This document shows, in pieces, positions 44,362-56,075 of a stretch of DNA of 64,000 nt. A model generated the notes under the pieces. It saw only the letters and a list, made by a program, of their open reading frames with translations, did not search any database and was not told the origin of the DNA. The DNA is taken from assembly GCA_918026815.1 (NCBI GenBank), contig CAKJVC010000148.1, forward strand, positions 186,001-250,000. The letters run 5' to 3'. Origin of the DNA: Chalara sp. BL73. Lineage: Eukaryota > Ascomycota > Leotiomycetes > Helotiales. Position 1 is the stretch's first letter; the number at the start of each line of letters is the position of its first letter. Both the position numbers and the translations under genes were made by a program.

Positions 44362-46791
44362 TCAAACTGTCACGAGGGTGCCTGGAGATAAAGCCCGCTC
44401 AACTGATTCCTCCTCGCCGTCCTTCTTGGGCTGTGGAACTATAATTGTTTCGGTAGATTTGTAATCCATGGCGGCGTTTGGATTGTGGTTATCGTCGTGA
44501 TTATCATCATCATAATCGGAGATGCTGCTAGCAATGCTTGTTTCGGGTGCGGTAATCACTGAATCCTGATACTCGCTTTCAGTAAGTTCTGAATCTGTGC
44601 CATCAGGAAGAGGTATCGATGCTGCGATAAACAAGAAACTCTCTTGTGGCTTAAGATACTGGTGTGAGGAACCCTGCTGTAGTACATCAGCGCCGCCTAC
44701 ATTGGGAAGAAGAGTCGCCGTTGCGAAGTCCACTGAACCATTTTGGACTTGGGGAAGGTGTTCGGGGTCTGCAATATTAGAGATAGTATTCTCCACAACA
44801 TCATTGGAGAATGAGTCTTTCAGTCTCGTTACGATCGAAGGAGTTCCTTGCTGCGATGAAATTAAGGTACTTGGATGAGAATATATGCTAAATTCCCCGT
44901 TGCCACCATTAGGTGGAGTCTTGGTCGAAGTAGACTCAGGAGAGTTTGACCTGTGCCTTGGTACTGTGGCGTCGTTTATTTCTGATGCAATTGTGATTTT
45001 TGCTTTTATAACGACGTCTGAGCTTAATGAAACAGATGGTTGGCGTACTCCAGCCGCGGATCCAATGAGATCATAAAACAACATGAAAACACCCCCTTGA
45101 GCCAGAACATCTTCTTCGCTGACTTTCGAAACGTCTTCGTCACTAAGCCTCCACCATTGATGCATCACAGAGGTATGCTTGGTCCCTAAATAATCGGCCA
45201 GCGGCACCGGCTGTTTCCGATAACAAATATAATGTCCATTTTCATGTCTTCCAAAGTGCGTAACTACAGCTCGAAGTTCATATAATGGCCCCCGTAACCT
45301 GGATATTCTGCTGGTACTTGCTATCATAGGCACGCTTGGGTCTAGTTGCCACTCTTCAATAGTCCCCTCTTGCATTGATCCAGAGCTTCCTAGACACCAT
45401 GGCCCAATATCGAGTATCTTTGGGAATCTGACATTCGCAGGATTTTTGACTAACTCTCCTGTCATTTCGTTGAAGACACTTCGATTGAAATGTACAACTA
45501 GCGATTTTGGGGCTCGTGCAATGACAGCTTGGCGAGTTTTTGTAGAGGTAACCCAGCTCTTGGGACCCACCATGCACCTCTGTGACAACGTTTTCTCTGC
45601 ATAATCATCCTCCTCCAATGCTTCGTTAATATTATCCAATCTTTCTGATATATTCTTATATACCACATTTTGAGGCGAGCCTTGATTCCGTTCTTTCAGT
45701 TTTGCCAACAAAACCTTGGCATTAAGAAGTGTACACTTTCCGCATTCAACGCCTTCGATTTCTTCTAGGATGGAATATTCATTTAAGCACTCGGAGATAT
45801 CGACTTCCCATCCTTTTCGAAGAGGAACAGTAAGGCAGTTGAACGGAATCATCGATAATCCCTCCGAGAAGCCGCATTTTGTACAGCCAACACGTTGAGC
45901 TATAAGGCCATCTAGGGGATTTTGAAACTGCATAGGGTGGGAGCCTATGGAACTGGACGAAGGTGAGGCTTCTGACTCGAAGCCTTGGAATTGCTGAGCA
46001 CTATAGGCTACCGCAGCTACCTCCTTGTCAATTTCGTCAAGAACCTTAGAATAATATTCTTGTGCATCCTGCTGCTGCCAACTGCTCATATTCTTCAAGA
46101 CAACCGGTGTCCATATCTTCTTTCCATTATTCTTAGGATCATTCAAAGTGGAGATCAGTTCTCGCAATGATTCCGCCATCTTCATATCTGGTCTCGCGGC
46201 CACCCTGGAAGATCTATTTTCAATATTAGGACTTGTAAGATATTCTGAAAGCGAGTCTAATGATGCCAGTCCTTGGAGAACACTATTCTGATAGCAAGAG
46301 TTGTCCCAATTTCCCAATCCTGGCGGACGATCTGAGAAAGCTTCAGAGCTGACATTAATTCCAGGAATAGTAGACAGCCGTCTTCGTCCAGCTTGTGCGA
46401 CAGAATGCATGATGCCTCCTGACACATCCAGTCCCAATATACTACGCATAGCCTCGCTCTTCGCGGCATGCGTTCGTGGAATGCGCCTAAGGGCTGGATC
46501 TGCCATTCGCAGGGGACTTCGGTGGGTTTCTATGTAGTCAATAAGTCGTGTAGGCGTCATGTATACTAGGTAATTCCACAGGAGCTCTGGGATTGATAAA
46601 CCATGGTCCACGGCAAACCAAAGATGGTAGAGAATTGCAACAATAGTTAGTAGGAGCGGGATTACAATTCCTAATTGTGCATAAGGCGACGAGGAGTCCA
46701 GGTCTCTATAGCTTTGATGGTGGTTTTCGAGGTAATTCTCGGGCTCAAGGTCTGGATGATGGTCGAAGACGTCTTTCAAGTCCAAAGACAT
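44362..46791 (-). CDS. UBP1: Membrane-anchored ubiquitin-specific protease (USP/UBP)
   Basis: A single 809-codon open frame. One hydrophobic segment at about residues 38-60 (GIVIPLLLTIVAILYHLWF) precedes the catalytic domain. The Cys box GLGNWDNSCYQNSVLQ puts the nucleophile at Cys166, followed by WQQQDAQEYYSKVLDEID. Two CxxC pairs (CTKCGFSEG and CGKC) form the zinc site, and the His box is FGRHENGHYICYRK. The C-terminal 200 residues are Ser-rich and acidic. The architecture resembles yeast Ubp1, a USP with an N-terminal membrane anchor, so it probably removes ubiquitin from substrates at an internal membrane; the orthology is inferred. The frame is intact and intronless, unlike most genes here. 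Confidence 0.92.
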   Translation of the reverse strand: MSLDLKDVFDHHPDLEPENYLENHHQSYRDLDSSSPYAQLGIVIPLLLTIVAILYHLWFAVDHGLSIPELLWNYLVYMTPTRLIDYIETHRSPLRMADPALRRIPRTHAAKSEAMRSILGLDVSGGIMHSVAQAGRRRLSTIPGINVSSEAFSDRPPGLGNWDNSCYQNSVLQGLASLDSLSEYLTSPNIENRSSRVAARPDMKMAESLRELISTLNDPKNNGKKIWTPVVLKNMSSWQQQDAQEYYSKVLDEIDKEVAAVAYSAQQFQGFESEASPSSSSIGSHPMQFQNPLDGLIAQRVGCTKCGFSEGLSMIPFNCLTVPLRKGWEVDISECLNEYSILEEIEGVECGKCTLLNAKVLLAKLKERNQGSPQNVVYKNISERLDNINEALEEDDYAEKTLSQRCMVGPKSWVTSTKTRQAVIARAPKSLVVHFNRSVFNEMTGELVKNPANVRFPKILDIGPWCLGSSGSMQEGTIEEWQLDPSVPMIASTSRISRLRGPLYELRAVVTHFGRHENGHYICYRKQPVPLADYLGTKHTSVMHQWWRLSDEDVSKVSEEDVLAQGGVFMLFYDLIGSAAGVRQPSVSLSSDVVIKAKITIASEINDATVPRHRSNSPESTSTKTPPNGGNGEFSIYSHPSTLISSQQGTPSIVTRLKDSFSNDVVENTISNIADPEHLPQVQNGSVDFATATLLPNVGGADVLQQGSSHQYLKPQESFLFIAASIPLPDGTDSELTESEYQDSVITAPETSIASSISDYDDDNHDDNHNPNAAMDYKSTETIIVPQPKKDGEEESVERALSPGTLVTV

Positions 46792-47095
46792 CTTGTCGGA
46801 TTTGGCACTGAACAGATGGAGCTTGCATGTTCTGAAAGTGCCTTTCCCCCAGACACTGATCTCAGAAATTCATGAATAGTACAGCAGTTTGGGCTGAATG
46901 TTTCTCAGAAAGAGTACTTTTGTCGGTACCAAAGAGGTTCCATGCCTGAGGCTTATTTTAGTCACGGATCTCGGGGGTAATATCTTCCGACCCCCCCCCC
47001 CCCCCCCCCCCCCCCCCCAAAAAAAAAGTCCCATGAATATCAACCCCACACTGCCTGCCGTACAGAAACTGCCACTAAACAATCACTTGCAAATA
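46792..47095. promoter_or_regulatory. Bidirectional promoter of the ubiquitin protease and ALB1, with a 38-C tract
   Basis: 304 bp between divergent start codons. Positions 46991-47028 are an uninterrupted run of 38 C followed by nine A. The run lies 67 bp upstream of the ALB1 ATG, probably in its promoter or 5' UTR. Confidence 0.6.
46991..47028 (+). repeat. Poly-C tract of 38 bases
   Basis: Mononucleotide C run. The complementary G38 could fold into a G-quadruplex. Its exact length in the genome is uncertain because long homopolymers are hard to assemble. Confidence 0.9.
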
Positions 47096-47721
47096 ATGGC
47101 TAAGACAGGACTTCGGAGAAAGGGCAAGCATCGTAAGACTATCGTATTACTTTGCAAGCATGACAGGTACTGATTATAGTAGCCATCTCAATCCACTCTC
47201 GGGCGTCGAAGCGCGCTTCGTCACCTAGCATCGATACTGACAAATCCCTCAAGGAAGTCAAACCACCCCAAGAAAATAACCATTATCGGCCGTCTATATT
47301 AGCAGTATATCAAGGTGCTGGAGTCTCCAAGAAGTCCAAGAATGGCAGAAAAGCTATGCTGAGTGCCAAGGCAAAAAGACGACAGGAAAAGGGCATGGAT
47401 CGTGCTGAAGCGGTGGTAGACAAACAAGAAAAAAGTATTGAGAGGAGTAAGGAAAGAGCGAGGATAGTACAGGGTAGAGCGAGGGCTTGGGATGAGCTAA
47501 ATAAGAAGATGCTGGCACAGAACGCGAATGAGGAGGTACAAGTGATGTTAGCACTGGGGGAAAACTGGGCGGACAAAGAAAATGATGCGGATGCGATAGA
47601 GGAAATCGACGTTGAGGAGTCGGTGGTTCCGTCCATCGAAGCTTGGAACATTTTGGATGCTACTAAACCCACTCCTATACCTGCGACTCCAGCAGCGGGT
47701 GATAAGGAGGAAGAGTTATGA
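47096..47721 (+). CDS. ALB1: Shuttling 60S pre-ribosome factor Alb1
   Basis: Exon 1 (47096-47132) and exon 2 (47180-47721) join across a 47-nt intron to give 192 residues. The protein is small and very basic in its first half: GLRRKGKHL at the start, SRASKRASSPSIDTDKSLKE, then GAGVSKKSKNGRKAMLSAKA. It becomes acidic toward the C-terminus (EEIDVEESVVPSIEAWNIL). This order matches fungal Alb1, which binds Arx1 on nuclear and exported pre-60S particles. The assignment rests on the SPSIDTDKSLKE and K/R-rich blocks. It diverges from the ubiquitin protease gene. Confidence 0.85.
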
Positions 47722-48110
47722 TCGACGTCTGCCTATCAAGTACCTACATTGCAGGGCTTGCGGTATTTGGGTTGGGATAGGAACGGACACAAATGAACGG
47801 TTTTATACCATGGGCATCGCTTATTTATATTGTTGAGTTATATACAGATGATTTCGGGGGTTTCTCTACCCGGGCATTCCATCACGCTCTCCTATCATTT
47901 TGCCTTGTTCACCTCATGCGTAAGAATAATTATGCACTAATATTTAATGAAGCATAATTATATAATCGCTTTCCCATAAAGCTGCTTTACATACTCCCAA
48001 TGCAATTCCAGGCCCACCCTGTATGCAAAGCGCCATATCGCCATTCTAACTCCATTCTATAGTTTTGTTGCTACAGAGCCGATGGTTGGTGAAATTTAGC
48101 TATCCCCTGG
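47722..48110. other. Convergent intergenic region
   Basis: 3' UTRs of ALB1 and the transporter gene; AT-biased and featureless. Confidence 0.55.
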
Positions 48111-49535
48111 TTAAACTGGATACGAATTTGAGCTTCGCTGCACTCTCACAGCGATACCTGCGGCTAATAGTACAACTATTATCGTATACATTCCTATCAC
48201 AAGTAGTTGACGCATCAAAGTTGACCTGGTAGTTGTGGAAGACGTCGATTCTCCTTCCCAGAGTTTGGTGGCGTATTGTTGCGTATTTGTGTAGTACACC
48301 TTGATTCCTTCATACCCCACACCATAGTATATTAGCCCTAAGGTGGCGATACCGTACCCGAAGAACTGAAGCCAGGTAATGATGGTGCCCCATATGAGGA
48401 CGGATGCTGCCACGAGAAGGATATTTTTAAGAACTCCACATAGCGTCATCACTAATCCAGAAGTTTTTCCAATCTAAATTGTTAGCAATGTAACTCCCTG
48501 TGACTTCAAGGCCATACCAGAAACACCGATGAAACATTCAACACAAAAGCAACTGCTGCATTAAGTATCAGAATAAATGATCCCACTCTCCATATATCAG
48601 CCATCTGGAAGGACGGTAGCTCCGTGAATGCCGCGAACAAAAAGTTCATGACTGCGGATACAGGCGCATAATAGTAGAGTGACACAAGAGGGTCCATATT
48701 CTGCCCATCTCCACTGAGTAGAATCTGAATCATGACCAGCCGGATGGCTTCGAACACGATTCCGCCAACCTGGAAGAAAAATCCCAACCAAACGAAGTCG
48801 ATCTCCCCGTATGAAGCGAGTGCCACACCAAACACGATAATCGACACATTAAGTAAGACCTTTAGCTTTGGATTCGCTACCCCTAAAAGCCAAGAGGTAA
48901 CCAGGACAGCCATGGGCGCACTCGCCTGTATAGCTTGTCAGCGGGATCTCATGAGAAGGGCATTCAAATAGGAATACCTTGAGCATTTGAATGAAGGCTA
49001 CTGACAAGTAGAGATATACTTGATTTGAGCAGACAAGACTTGCACTGTATAATACGCCAATAGGGACTATTGCTCGCAGGTAGACCCGTCCAGTCATCTT
49101 AACGGATTTTCGGCCATCTAGAAGAGTCGTTGTCTTAGCTAGCACCTGGGTCGCAACCGTGGCAAACAGTAAATGCCAACATGTTAGTATCGCCGCTGGA
49201 GGGCATCAACATGGAGACTGGGTACTTTGATTTTTAAGATTCCAGGAAGACATACGGAAAGCTGGGTGAAGCTTTTAGTCCATGCTGTGCTCAAATGATC
49301 TCCAGGGGTTAAGACTTACAAAACTCCAAATTTGATAAGATATATTTGTTGAATAGGATGGTGATGGAGCTTAAAACAATCCAGCTCCTGATTTTAAAGG
49401 ATGTTAGTACATGTCAACAGCCGGGACTGAGCAAGAAGAGACCGGCTGCGATGGGAACAAGGGGACAACGAACACAACGTATACAGCAGGATGGAAGGTC
49501 ACGGGTAGGCGCTGTGCCTCAATGGTTGGCAGCAT
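48111..49535 (-). CDS. Triose-phosphate-translocator-family membrane transporter with a 6-nt microexon
   Basis: Six exons (49535-49474, 49387-49320, 49261-49256, 49195-48978, 48925-48518, 48473-48111) join in frame to 374 residues. Family blocks: HPAVYVVSWIVLSS, ITILFNKYILSNLEF, AILTCWHLLFATVATQVLA, TTTLLDGRKSVKMTGRVYLR, LYLSVAFIQMLKASAPMAVL and IGKTSGLVMTLCGVLKN. About ten hydrophobic segments are expected. Relatives move nucleotide sugars or phosphorylated sugars across Golgi, ER or plastid membranes; the substrate is unknown. The third exon is only CTTTCC and supplies S-F between LEF and PAI; without it the frame is lost. The start is the first ATG after an in-frame stop. The C-terminal tail is basic. 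Confidence 0.88.
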
Positions 49536-51779
49536 TGCACCATTTGTTCAGGATACGTCAGAATCGAGCTCGCAAAGAGCGGGAAGTGGAATGGAAGGAA
49601 TGGTATGTCTTTATGGCGAAGGGGTTGTGGAGGTCTGGCTAATAGAGATATGGGAATCTTGGCACTTCTACTTAGGTGAATATCTGAGCTTCCATTTTTA
49701 TAAATCAGTTTCTTACTCAACAAACGGCATGAGGCTCGGCAATTTATAAACGAGGAGCCACATTCGTCTCTCGATTGCTTAATATAATTTTGTTTGCATT
49801 ATAGCAGGGTGAATACGGCACAGACTGCCCCGACCGCAGTTAGCCACGCCGAGAATGTTCTAGCTGAGGGGTTGTGAATGCAAAAGCGGCATCCGCAGTG
49901 CCTAACCAACAAGCATCCAAATTTTTGATCTAGCCGATATACTTATGTATATTTCCCTAGAAGTAATTTACTACAGCAACCATGAGGCCATGTTTCCCGT
50001 TCAGCAAATCTGACAAGGAGGTTCCATGACCTAACAACGGAAATTTTTGAAGTTGCAGGACTTTCCCGACATATTTGGGAGATTACAAGTCATACCTAAA
50101 GCGCGAGACATGCACACGATCAATCAATACTAACTCACTAGATCTACAGCTTATTAAGGGGACTGCCACATGGAATAAAATAAGATGCCCATAATTATGG
50201 AAAGCGGCTGTTGGTAGTCTAGGCATGTCATCACTCTATGGCCCCAAGTTCTAGTCCAATCTCCCCGTCATCTTGTTCAGGCGGCGCGTTAGTAAAAACC
50301 CAAACATTTAACCTTAACTGTTGCCCAGCCACCCACATTTCTGGGAAAAAAGGGGAGGGGACGAATCTACTGTACAAGCATCTTAGTGAGTGTGGGGAGA
50401 AAATTTAGAGCCATGCTCAGATCTTTGATACAATAAGGTTAAGGCTACACGAGATCCACATGGGCCAAGAGCCAAGAGCCATGATGATGTAAGTACTGTA
50501 AATCGGCGCTCGTGGTAGTGGAGGTGAAGAGGAGCCCAAGTATAGCAGCAGATTTTGCGATTTGGCAAGGCAAGCAGAGAAGTCAATTTCTTCTACCTGA
50601 GCTGAAGGTTTATCCATGCGCTGCTCTTACAGGACTGTGCCGCCCGCTCTCGGAAAACTGAGACGAAAGTCCAATAATCTGACAACTAATTGCTTACATC
50701 CCTTTGCTTTCGCTGCCCTGAACAGGACTGTATTATTAGCATTACCACGGTTCCACCAAGCAGCATCAGGCCGGGTCGCGCTAGGGATGTAAGGATACAG
50801 TAGAGGGATAAAGGAATGCCTGATCGGGCGCATTCAGGCCGATGAGGTGATGGCCTGGGTCTGAGCTAAGGCTATGACCAGGCCAGGGGGGCTACTCTCG
50901 TATCTTGCTTGCAAGCCTCAGGCCTCAACATTTCCTACTTACCTGCGGAATAGATCGACTTCGCCGCACTACAACCCTCGTGCCCATTACGGTGAATCCC
51001 ATCCATACAGTTCGTAAGTATACTGAGGACAGGGTCCCATCTGGAATCGAACTCACGGTGGACTTGGCTGTCCGTGTGCATGATGCTATTGCTATATACT
51101 TTATCAGGAACACGAGGCTGGCGTTTTGAATGATACTATAGAATACGAGATGACATGGGAGCCGAGTCGCCTGGCTGGAAGGCTTCGAGACTCATCAACG
51201 CCATCCACTAATTGGGCGTCACTCGCGCCATCCAAAAAAAAAAGCGAGAAGTTGGATCCAGCTGTCCATCCATACCAAGAGCGGGCTCGGTATCATCACC
51301 ATCAACATCACCATCACATCACCCCCCACACCAGCGCCCCCGTATATCCTCTACAGTGCCCGTTTGTATCCTTTTGCCGCTTTTACAACGAGCGTTATGG
51401 CTTGCCCGTGCCTCTTTCCGTCCTCCGTGAGCCCATTGTTTGTATAAGCCGCACCATCTCCTAACCTCCCCATGCCACCAAGAGTGTGTTCATCCACCCT
51501 TTAAGGATGTTGATTCTCCCTTTGCTTGTGGTCGGTCCATTTCGTCCACTCATTCCTTACATCTCAGCAAGCTCTCGGCTTATATCTGCTCTAGATTTCT
51601 TGGCCATATTTTCTTTGTTTAGTAGGCAACAATCGGCAATGAATAATCAGATTGTCTAGAGTTTATGGTTCAGAGATACCTATTCCCATCACCATCAGGA
51701 CCGCCTTTCCAGGAACACAAGGAGTCTTTACCAAGGTCAAAGGCCGTTCCGGAAATCCAAGTTCTCGAGTTCATTCATC
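49536..51779. promoter_or_regulatory. 2.2 kb divergent upstream region of the transporter and GT17 genes
   Basis: Both flanking genes are transcribed outwards. Contents: a few TACTGTA-type motifs (about 50371 and 50491), a CAT/ATC-rich microsatellite (about 51290-51325) and pyrimidine-rich sequence before the GT17 start. Open frames look random. No RNA gene seen. Confidence 0.5.
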
Positions 51780-52962
51780 ATGACTTTCCAAACTGCCACT
51801 TCATCGACAAATATCAGATTCCTAGCTTTGGCAACATTATTTGTTTGTATATGGTTTTTTGTCACTATCCAGGAGCCTAATCATTACCACCCCCCGCCCA
51901 GTGGATTCAGCGGGCATCATAGGCCTCCACCAAAGGGAAAGTCCAACTTGATGGAACTACTACCCATGGCGGAAGCAAAGGAATATTGTGCGGCGAGGAG
52001 ATGGGAGCCTGTGAGTTCTTTCCTTCTCGTATCTTAGGTCTTGCATACGACACACGGCACTCATTTACACGGAATAATGTTCTAACATAACTCAGTATCC
52101 CATTCGACAAGTTCATCGTAAGATATATGACTTGATGCTCATCAACACAGAGCTGGAATGGTTGGAGGTTCGCATGGGTCAGATGAATGACCAAGTAGAT
52201 TATTTTGTTATTGTTGAAGCCGCGAAAACTTTCACTGATGCCGACAAACCCCTGTACGTCAGAGAGAACTGGGACCGATTCAGAAAATACCACCACAAGA
52301 TGATCTTGCACACCTTGGAAATGGATGGTGTGCAGTTTGAGAATACCTGGGCTCGCGAACGCTTTTCTCGTAATGCCATGTACGAACAGGTTATCCCGCG
52401 GTTGAAGGGCGAGCGAGAGGCATTCAAAGGGGACGTAATTCTAGTATCAGATGTTGACGAAATACCACGTCCGGATGCTCTGAAAGCGCTGCGCAACTGT
52501 GACTTCCCCGAAACCGTGACATTGCACACAAAGATGTTTTACTACAGCTTCCAATGGCTTAAGCGCAACGACTGGCCACATCCTCAAGCAACCTTCTACC
52601 AACTAAACAAAACGGTACTTCCTGAAGACCTCCGCGGGTCGCATGGCGCTGATCTTTACAACGCCGGTTGGCATTGTAGTTACTGCTTCTCGACTGTCGC
52701 CGAAATGGTCATGAAAGTCAAGTCCTTCTCGCACGCGGAACTCGACAGGGACGAATTCAAAGATGTGGACAAGATTGTCCATCGGGTGCGAGGAGGCAAA
52801 GACATGTTTGATCGGGACAGCGAAGTCTTCGATCGTGTAGAGGACAATCCTGATATTCCCCAGTTCTTGATTTCAAGACCAGAGTACGCGTATATGCTGG
52901 ATCGTGATCCGCCCAATGCGAATTTCAAAGACTACCACGCGCCAGCTTCAAGCACGCCGTAG
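51780..52962 (+). CDS. Family GT17 glycosyltransferase (beta-1,4-GlcNAc-transferase III-like), type II membrane protein
   Basis: Two exons (51780-52010 and 52096-52962) join in frame to 365 residues. A signal anchor spans about residues 12-31 (IRFLALATLFVCIWFFVTI), followed by a Pro/His-rich stem. The GT17 domain has YDLMLINTELEWLEVRMGQM, VDYFVIVEAAKTFT, the DxD-type motif VILVSDVDEIPRPDAL and the C-terminal AGWHCSYCF. GT17 contains GnT-III, which adds bisecting GlcNAc in animals; fungal substrates are not established, so the acceptor is unknown. The topology suggests a Golgi lumenal catalytic domain. Confidence 0.92.
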
Positions 52963-53761
52963 ACCAAATTTACGATCTGCGATCTTTGCTCTATCAAATA
53001 TACGGTATCTAGACTTTTAATACGCATGTTGGCTTGACGAGGTTGCATATTTCATTATTGGAAAAGAGCTTGGGCTTCGGATGATGTTATGGAAGATAAA
53101 CCGGAATGTTTGCACTTTTGCCCGGCGTTTTTTGGTATTTCCTGCTACGGAGCCATATACCAAAGGTCTTAGGAAGCGGAGGGGAGGAAGTGGCTGGGGA
53201 AGAGCGTGGTTGGACCTGACAACTGTGTGGCATATTTGGGTATTAATTTTGTACTACATGGAAGAAACGTGTATACTATGACAAAAGCTATTCGGGGTAG
53301 CAATGTCCCACGGGACGAAACAACGGGTCTAAACATAGTGTTCCCTATGGAATGTGAGGACCAATATAATGTGTTCGGTTGTGGTTCCCAGGGGTCAGCG
53401 AGCGACGGGTCTCAAAAGCATGATGCATCGAAACAGAACAGAATGTCTCATCGAGATGACGCTAATCAGCTTGACTAACAAGTTCTCTCAGCCCAACCCT
53501 CAGCTTCACCACTGAAATATCAAACCACATTCCCTTTAGGTTGACCTTCCATAGACTCGTCCCGGGTTTTAAGGATGGATCAGGTCTCGAAGCATTTCTG
53601 CACCTACGATATCCCATAACTTTCACGATGGTAACCCTTCAATTCCACGGCTTTCTGATGATTCTAAATTGTTCAAGGAGACTCCTAGCGAAACATAAAT
53701 ATGCCATCTGCCCTGCTCGGTTTGCGTCATGGACAGACGGGCTTATTCTCAATGAGAGGGG
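52963..53761. other. Spacer before the second AT-rich island
   Basis: Normal composition; contains the GT17 3' UTR. Open frames here have no recognisable family. Confidence 0.5.
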
Positions 53762-53993
53762 TGTCACGAACCGAATCCTGAGGCACTCATTAAGTTGATG
53801 GTACAACATCCTAGGACAGTATTGGTCCTAGGACAAGTAGGCCAGCACGAGTATAAAGTCTAGGACAAGTGTGCTAGCACGGATAAGCTAGCACAACCAG
53901 GTTATCGGTTACACAAGCTAATAAAGTATTTTAAAACAGTTAAAGTTTTTTTTTGTTTTTTATGTGTTTTTTAAATTCGAGTAATTTAACTAT

Positions 53994-54232
53994 TGTAACA
54001 ATCGGTATGGCCAGGTGTCAGGCGCCAGGATGTCACGTGCTAAGGGGCACTGAGGGGGGCTCGGTAAAGGCACTGAGGCTTGGCATGTATGGGCACATAG
54101 GGAGCCGCCAGGGGTTCGGAGGATATAAGTAGGGGACTCGGGACGTAGTAAAAAAAATAGAAATTAGTTTTCGTATTAATTGCAGTTGACTTGTGCCACC
54201 CTACTCCAGCACTTTACACCCTGGCTGTTACA
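53994..54232 (+). repeat. Probable LTR, 239 bp
   Basis: Starts TGTAACA and ends TGTTACA, a 7-bp terminal inverted repeat. A TATA-like GGATATAAGTAGG is at about 54121-54133. Composition is normal whereas DNA on both sides is AT-rich. The flanking pentamers (ACTAT and GTTTA) do not match, so it may be one LTR of a larger element whose partner is not seen here. Confidence 0.6.
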
Positions 54233-54312
54233 GTTTAAAGCTTGCAATTTTCGCGCAGTAAAAATAAACGAAAATAGCTAAAACCGAAACAAAAGCGAAA
54301 CGCAAAACAAAT

Positions 54313-54322
54313 ATAGTAGTAA

Positions 54323-54354
<32 letters not shown>

Positions 54355-54360
54355 ATAGTA
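54313..54360 (+). repeat. TAG/AGT trinucleotide microsatellite
   Basis: About 15 AGT/TAG units with a few AAT interruptions, just inside the AT-rich island. Confidence 0.85.
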
Positions 54361-56075
54361 TTAGTAATAGTGTTGCAAAAAAAAAAAAGCTTATTTATAA
54401 ACTGAAATTCGATTATTACTTATTTTTATTTATAATTAAAAAGCTATTGTTGCTGTTACTTATTTATTTTAAAAATATTGTTAATTGTTTTTATTGTATT
54501 CAGTTTCTGCTTTTTATTATATTCAAGTTGTTGTTCGCTACAAGTTTTTTTCGGCTTACTTTTAATTACTTTACAAGCTAGTTACAATACTAAACTACAA
54601 TATTAGCGCTAAACACTTTTAATACTAATTGCAACGACGCAAGGAATCACGGGCTAGAATAGAGGCATATAGGAGTGCGTACAATAGGCTGATAGTGATT
54701 GCCTTATAAGTCTAAAGTACTAAAAATACAAAAAACATAAAAAGCAACTGTAGAAAATAAAAACAGGCTTTTATATAAACGACTCCGAGTATTTTTTGTA
54801 TTAAGTCTGAAACTTTTTATACTTTAATTATTACTTTTTGTTTTTGTATTATAACTTCTGTATTGTGTTTTAAATATACCGATTGTTATATTACTTTTTT
54901 TTTTTTTAAAAAAAGCTTGTTTTTAAACTTCGAAATAAAGTAGTTCGGTAATAATTTAGTAAAATTCCGGTATTAAATTTTTTTTTAATTTAGTTTATAA
55001 TACTAAACGAATTTAACAACAAAATAGTATTTCGCAATAATAATAACTTTTGTAAATTACTATTATAATAAAAGCTTTTTAAAATCGTTTTAGTATTGTA
55101 AAACAGTTATAATAAAGTTTTTTGTGCTTTTTAGAAATATAAATAATTTTACTTTTTTTTACTTTTTTTTAATTTTTTTTACTAATAACAATTATTATTT
55201 GTAAACTTGTTTTAGCAAAAAAGTTTCGGTATAAACTTTAATACTAATACTTGTAAATTATGCTTTTACTTATTTTATTTAGCGTATTAGCTGCAATTTA
55301 TTATATATACTGTTTTTGCTGTTTTCGAGCAAAACAAAAATAAAAAGCATTAATATTTGTTTAGTCGGTTTTTTTCGAAAAAGTGTAATTATTGTATTGT
55401 ACAAAATACTTTTTGCGTATTTGTAAGTTTTCGAATTTTATTTGTATTTTTTACTTGTTTATTTTAAGTTAAATTTCGTAATACGTGTTTATCGAATTTA
55501 TTGTTTTTTAAGCAATATAAAATGCTTAAATTTGTATTGCAGTAAAAGTACTAAATAAAATCGTGTCAGTTAACTTAACGTTTATATTTCAAACGCAGTT
55601 TAACATAAGTTTTACTTTGTTAAAAAAAACTCGTGTTTTTTAGTTCGAAATAGTAAATATATTAATAATAAATTGTTTGTATTTTATTTGACTCGGTTTA
55701 ATTTTATTTAAAAACTTTATAAACTTAAAAAAATTGTAATTGCAATATAAGCTTTTATAGCTAGTATAACTGCTGTTTAGCGTACTACCGGTTGTATTAC
55801 TAAAAAAAAAGTCGAAAAAATAGCCGAATAAGTTTTTTTTAAGCCGCTAATTTATATAAAAATAAAAACTAAAAAAAACTAAAAATAAAAAATTCGACGA
55901 AATTTATTAAAACAAAAAAAAAAAAAATTTGTAATTAAGTAAAAAAGTGTTAAGCTTTGTTTTGAAAAACAAATTAATATTTTTGTAGTATAAATTTCAA
56001 TAGTGTTTATTTGTAAAAATAGTTTTTTGTAACAAAATCGGTTTAATGTTACTAAAAAGTTTATATTGCAAAAAT

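Noticed and set aside
51030..51110. tRNA-like B box (GTTCGATTC on the minus strand)
   Set aside because: The flanking bases do not form a T stem or an acceptor stem, and no A box is at the right distance.
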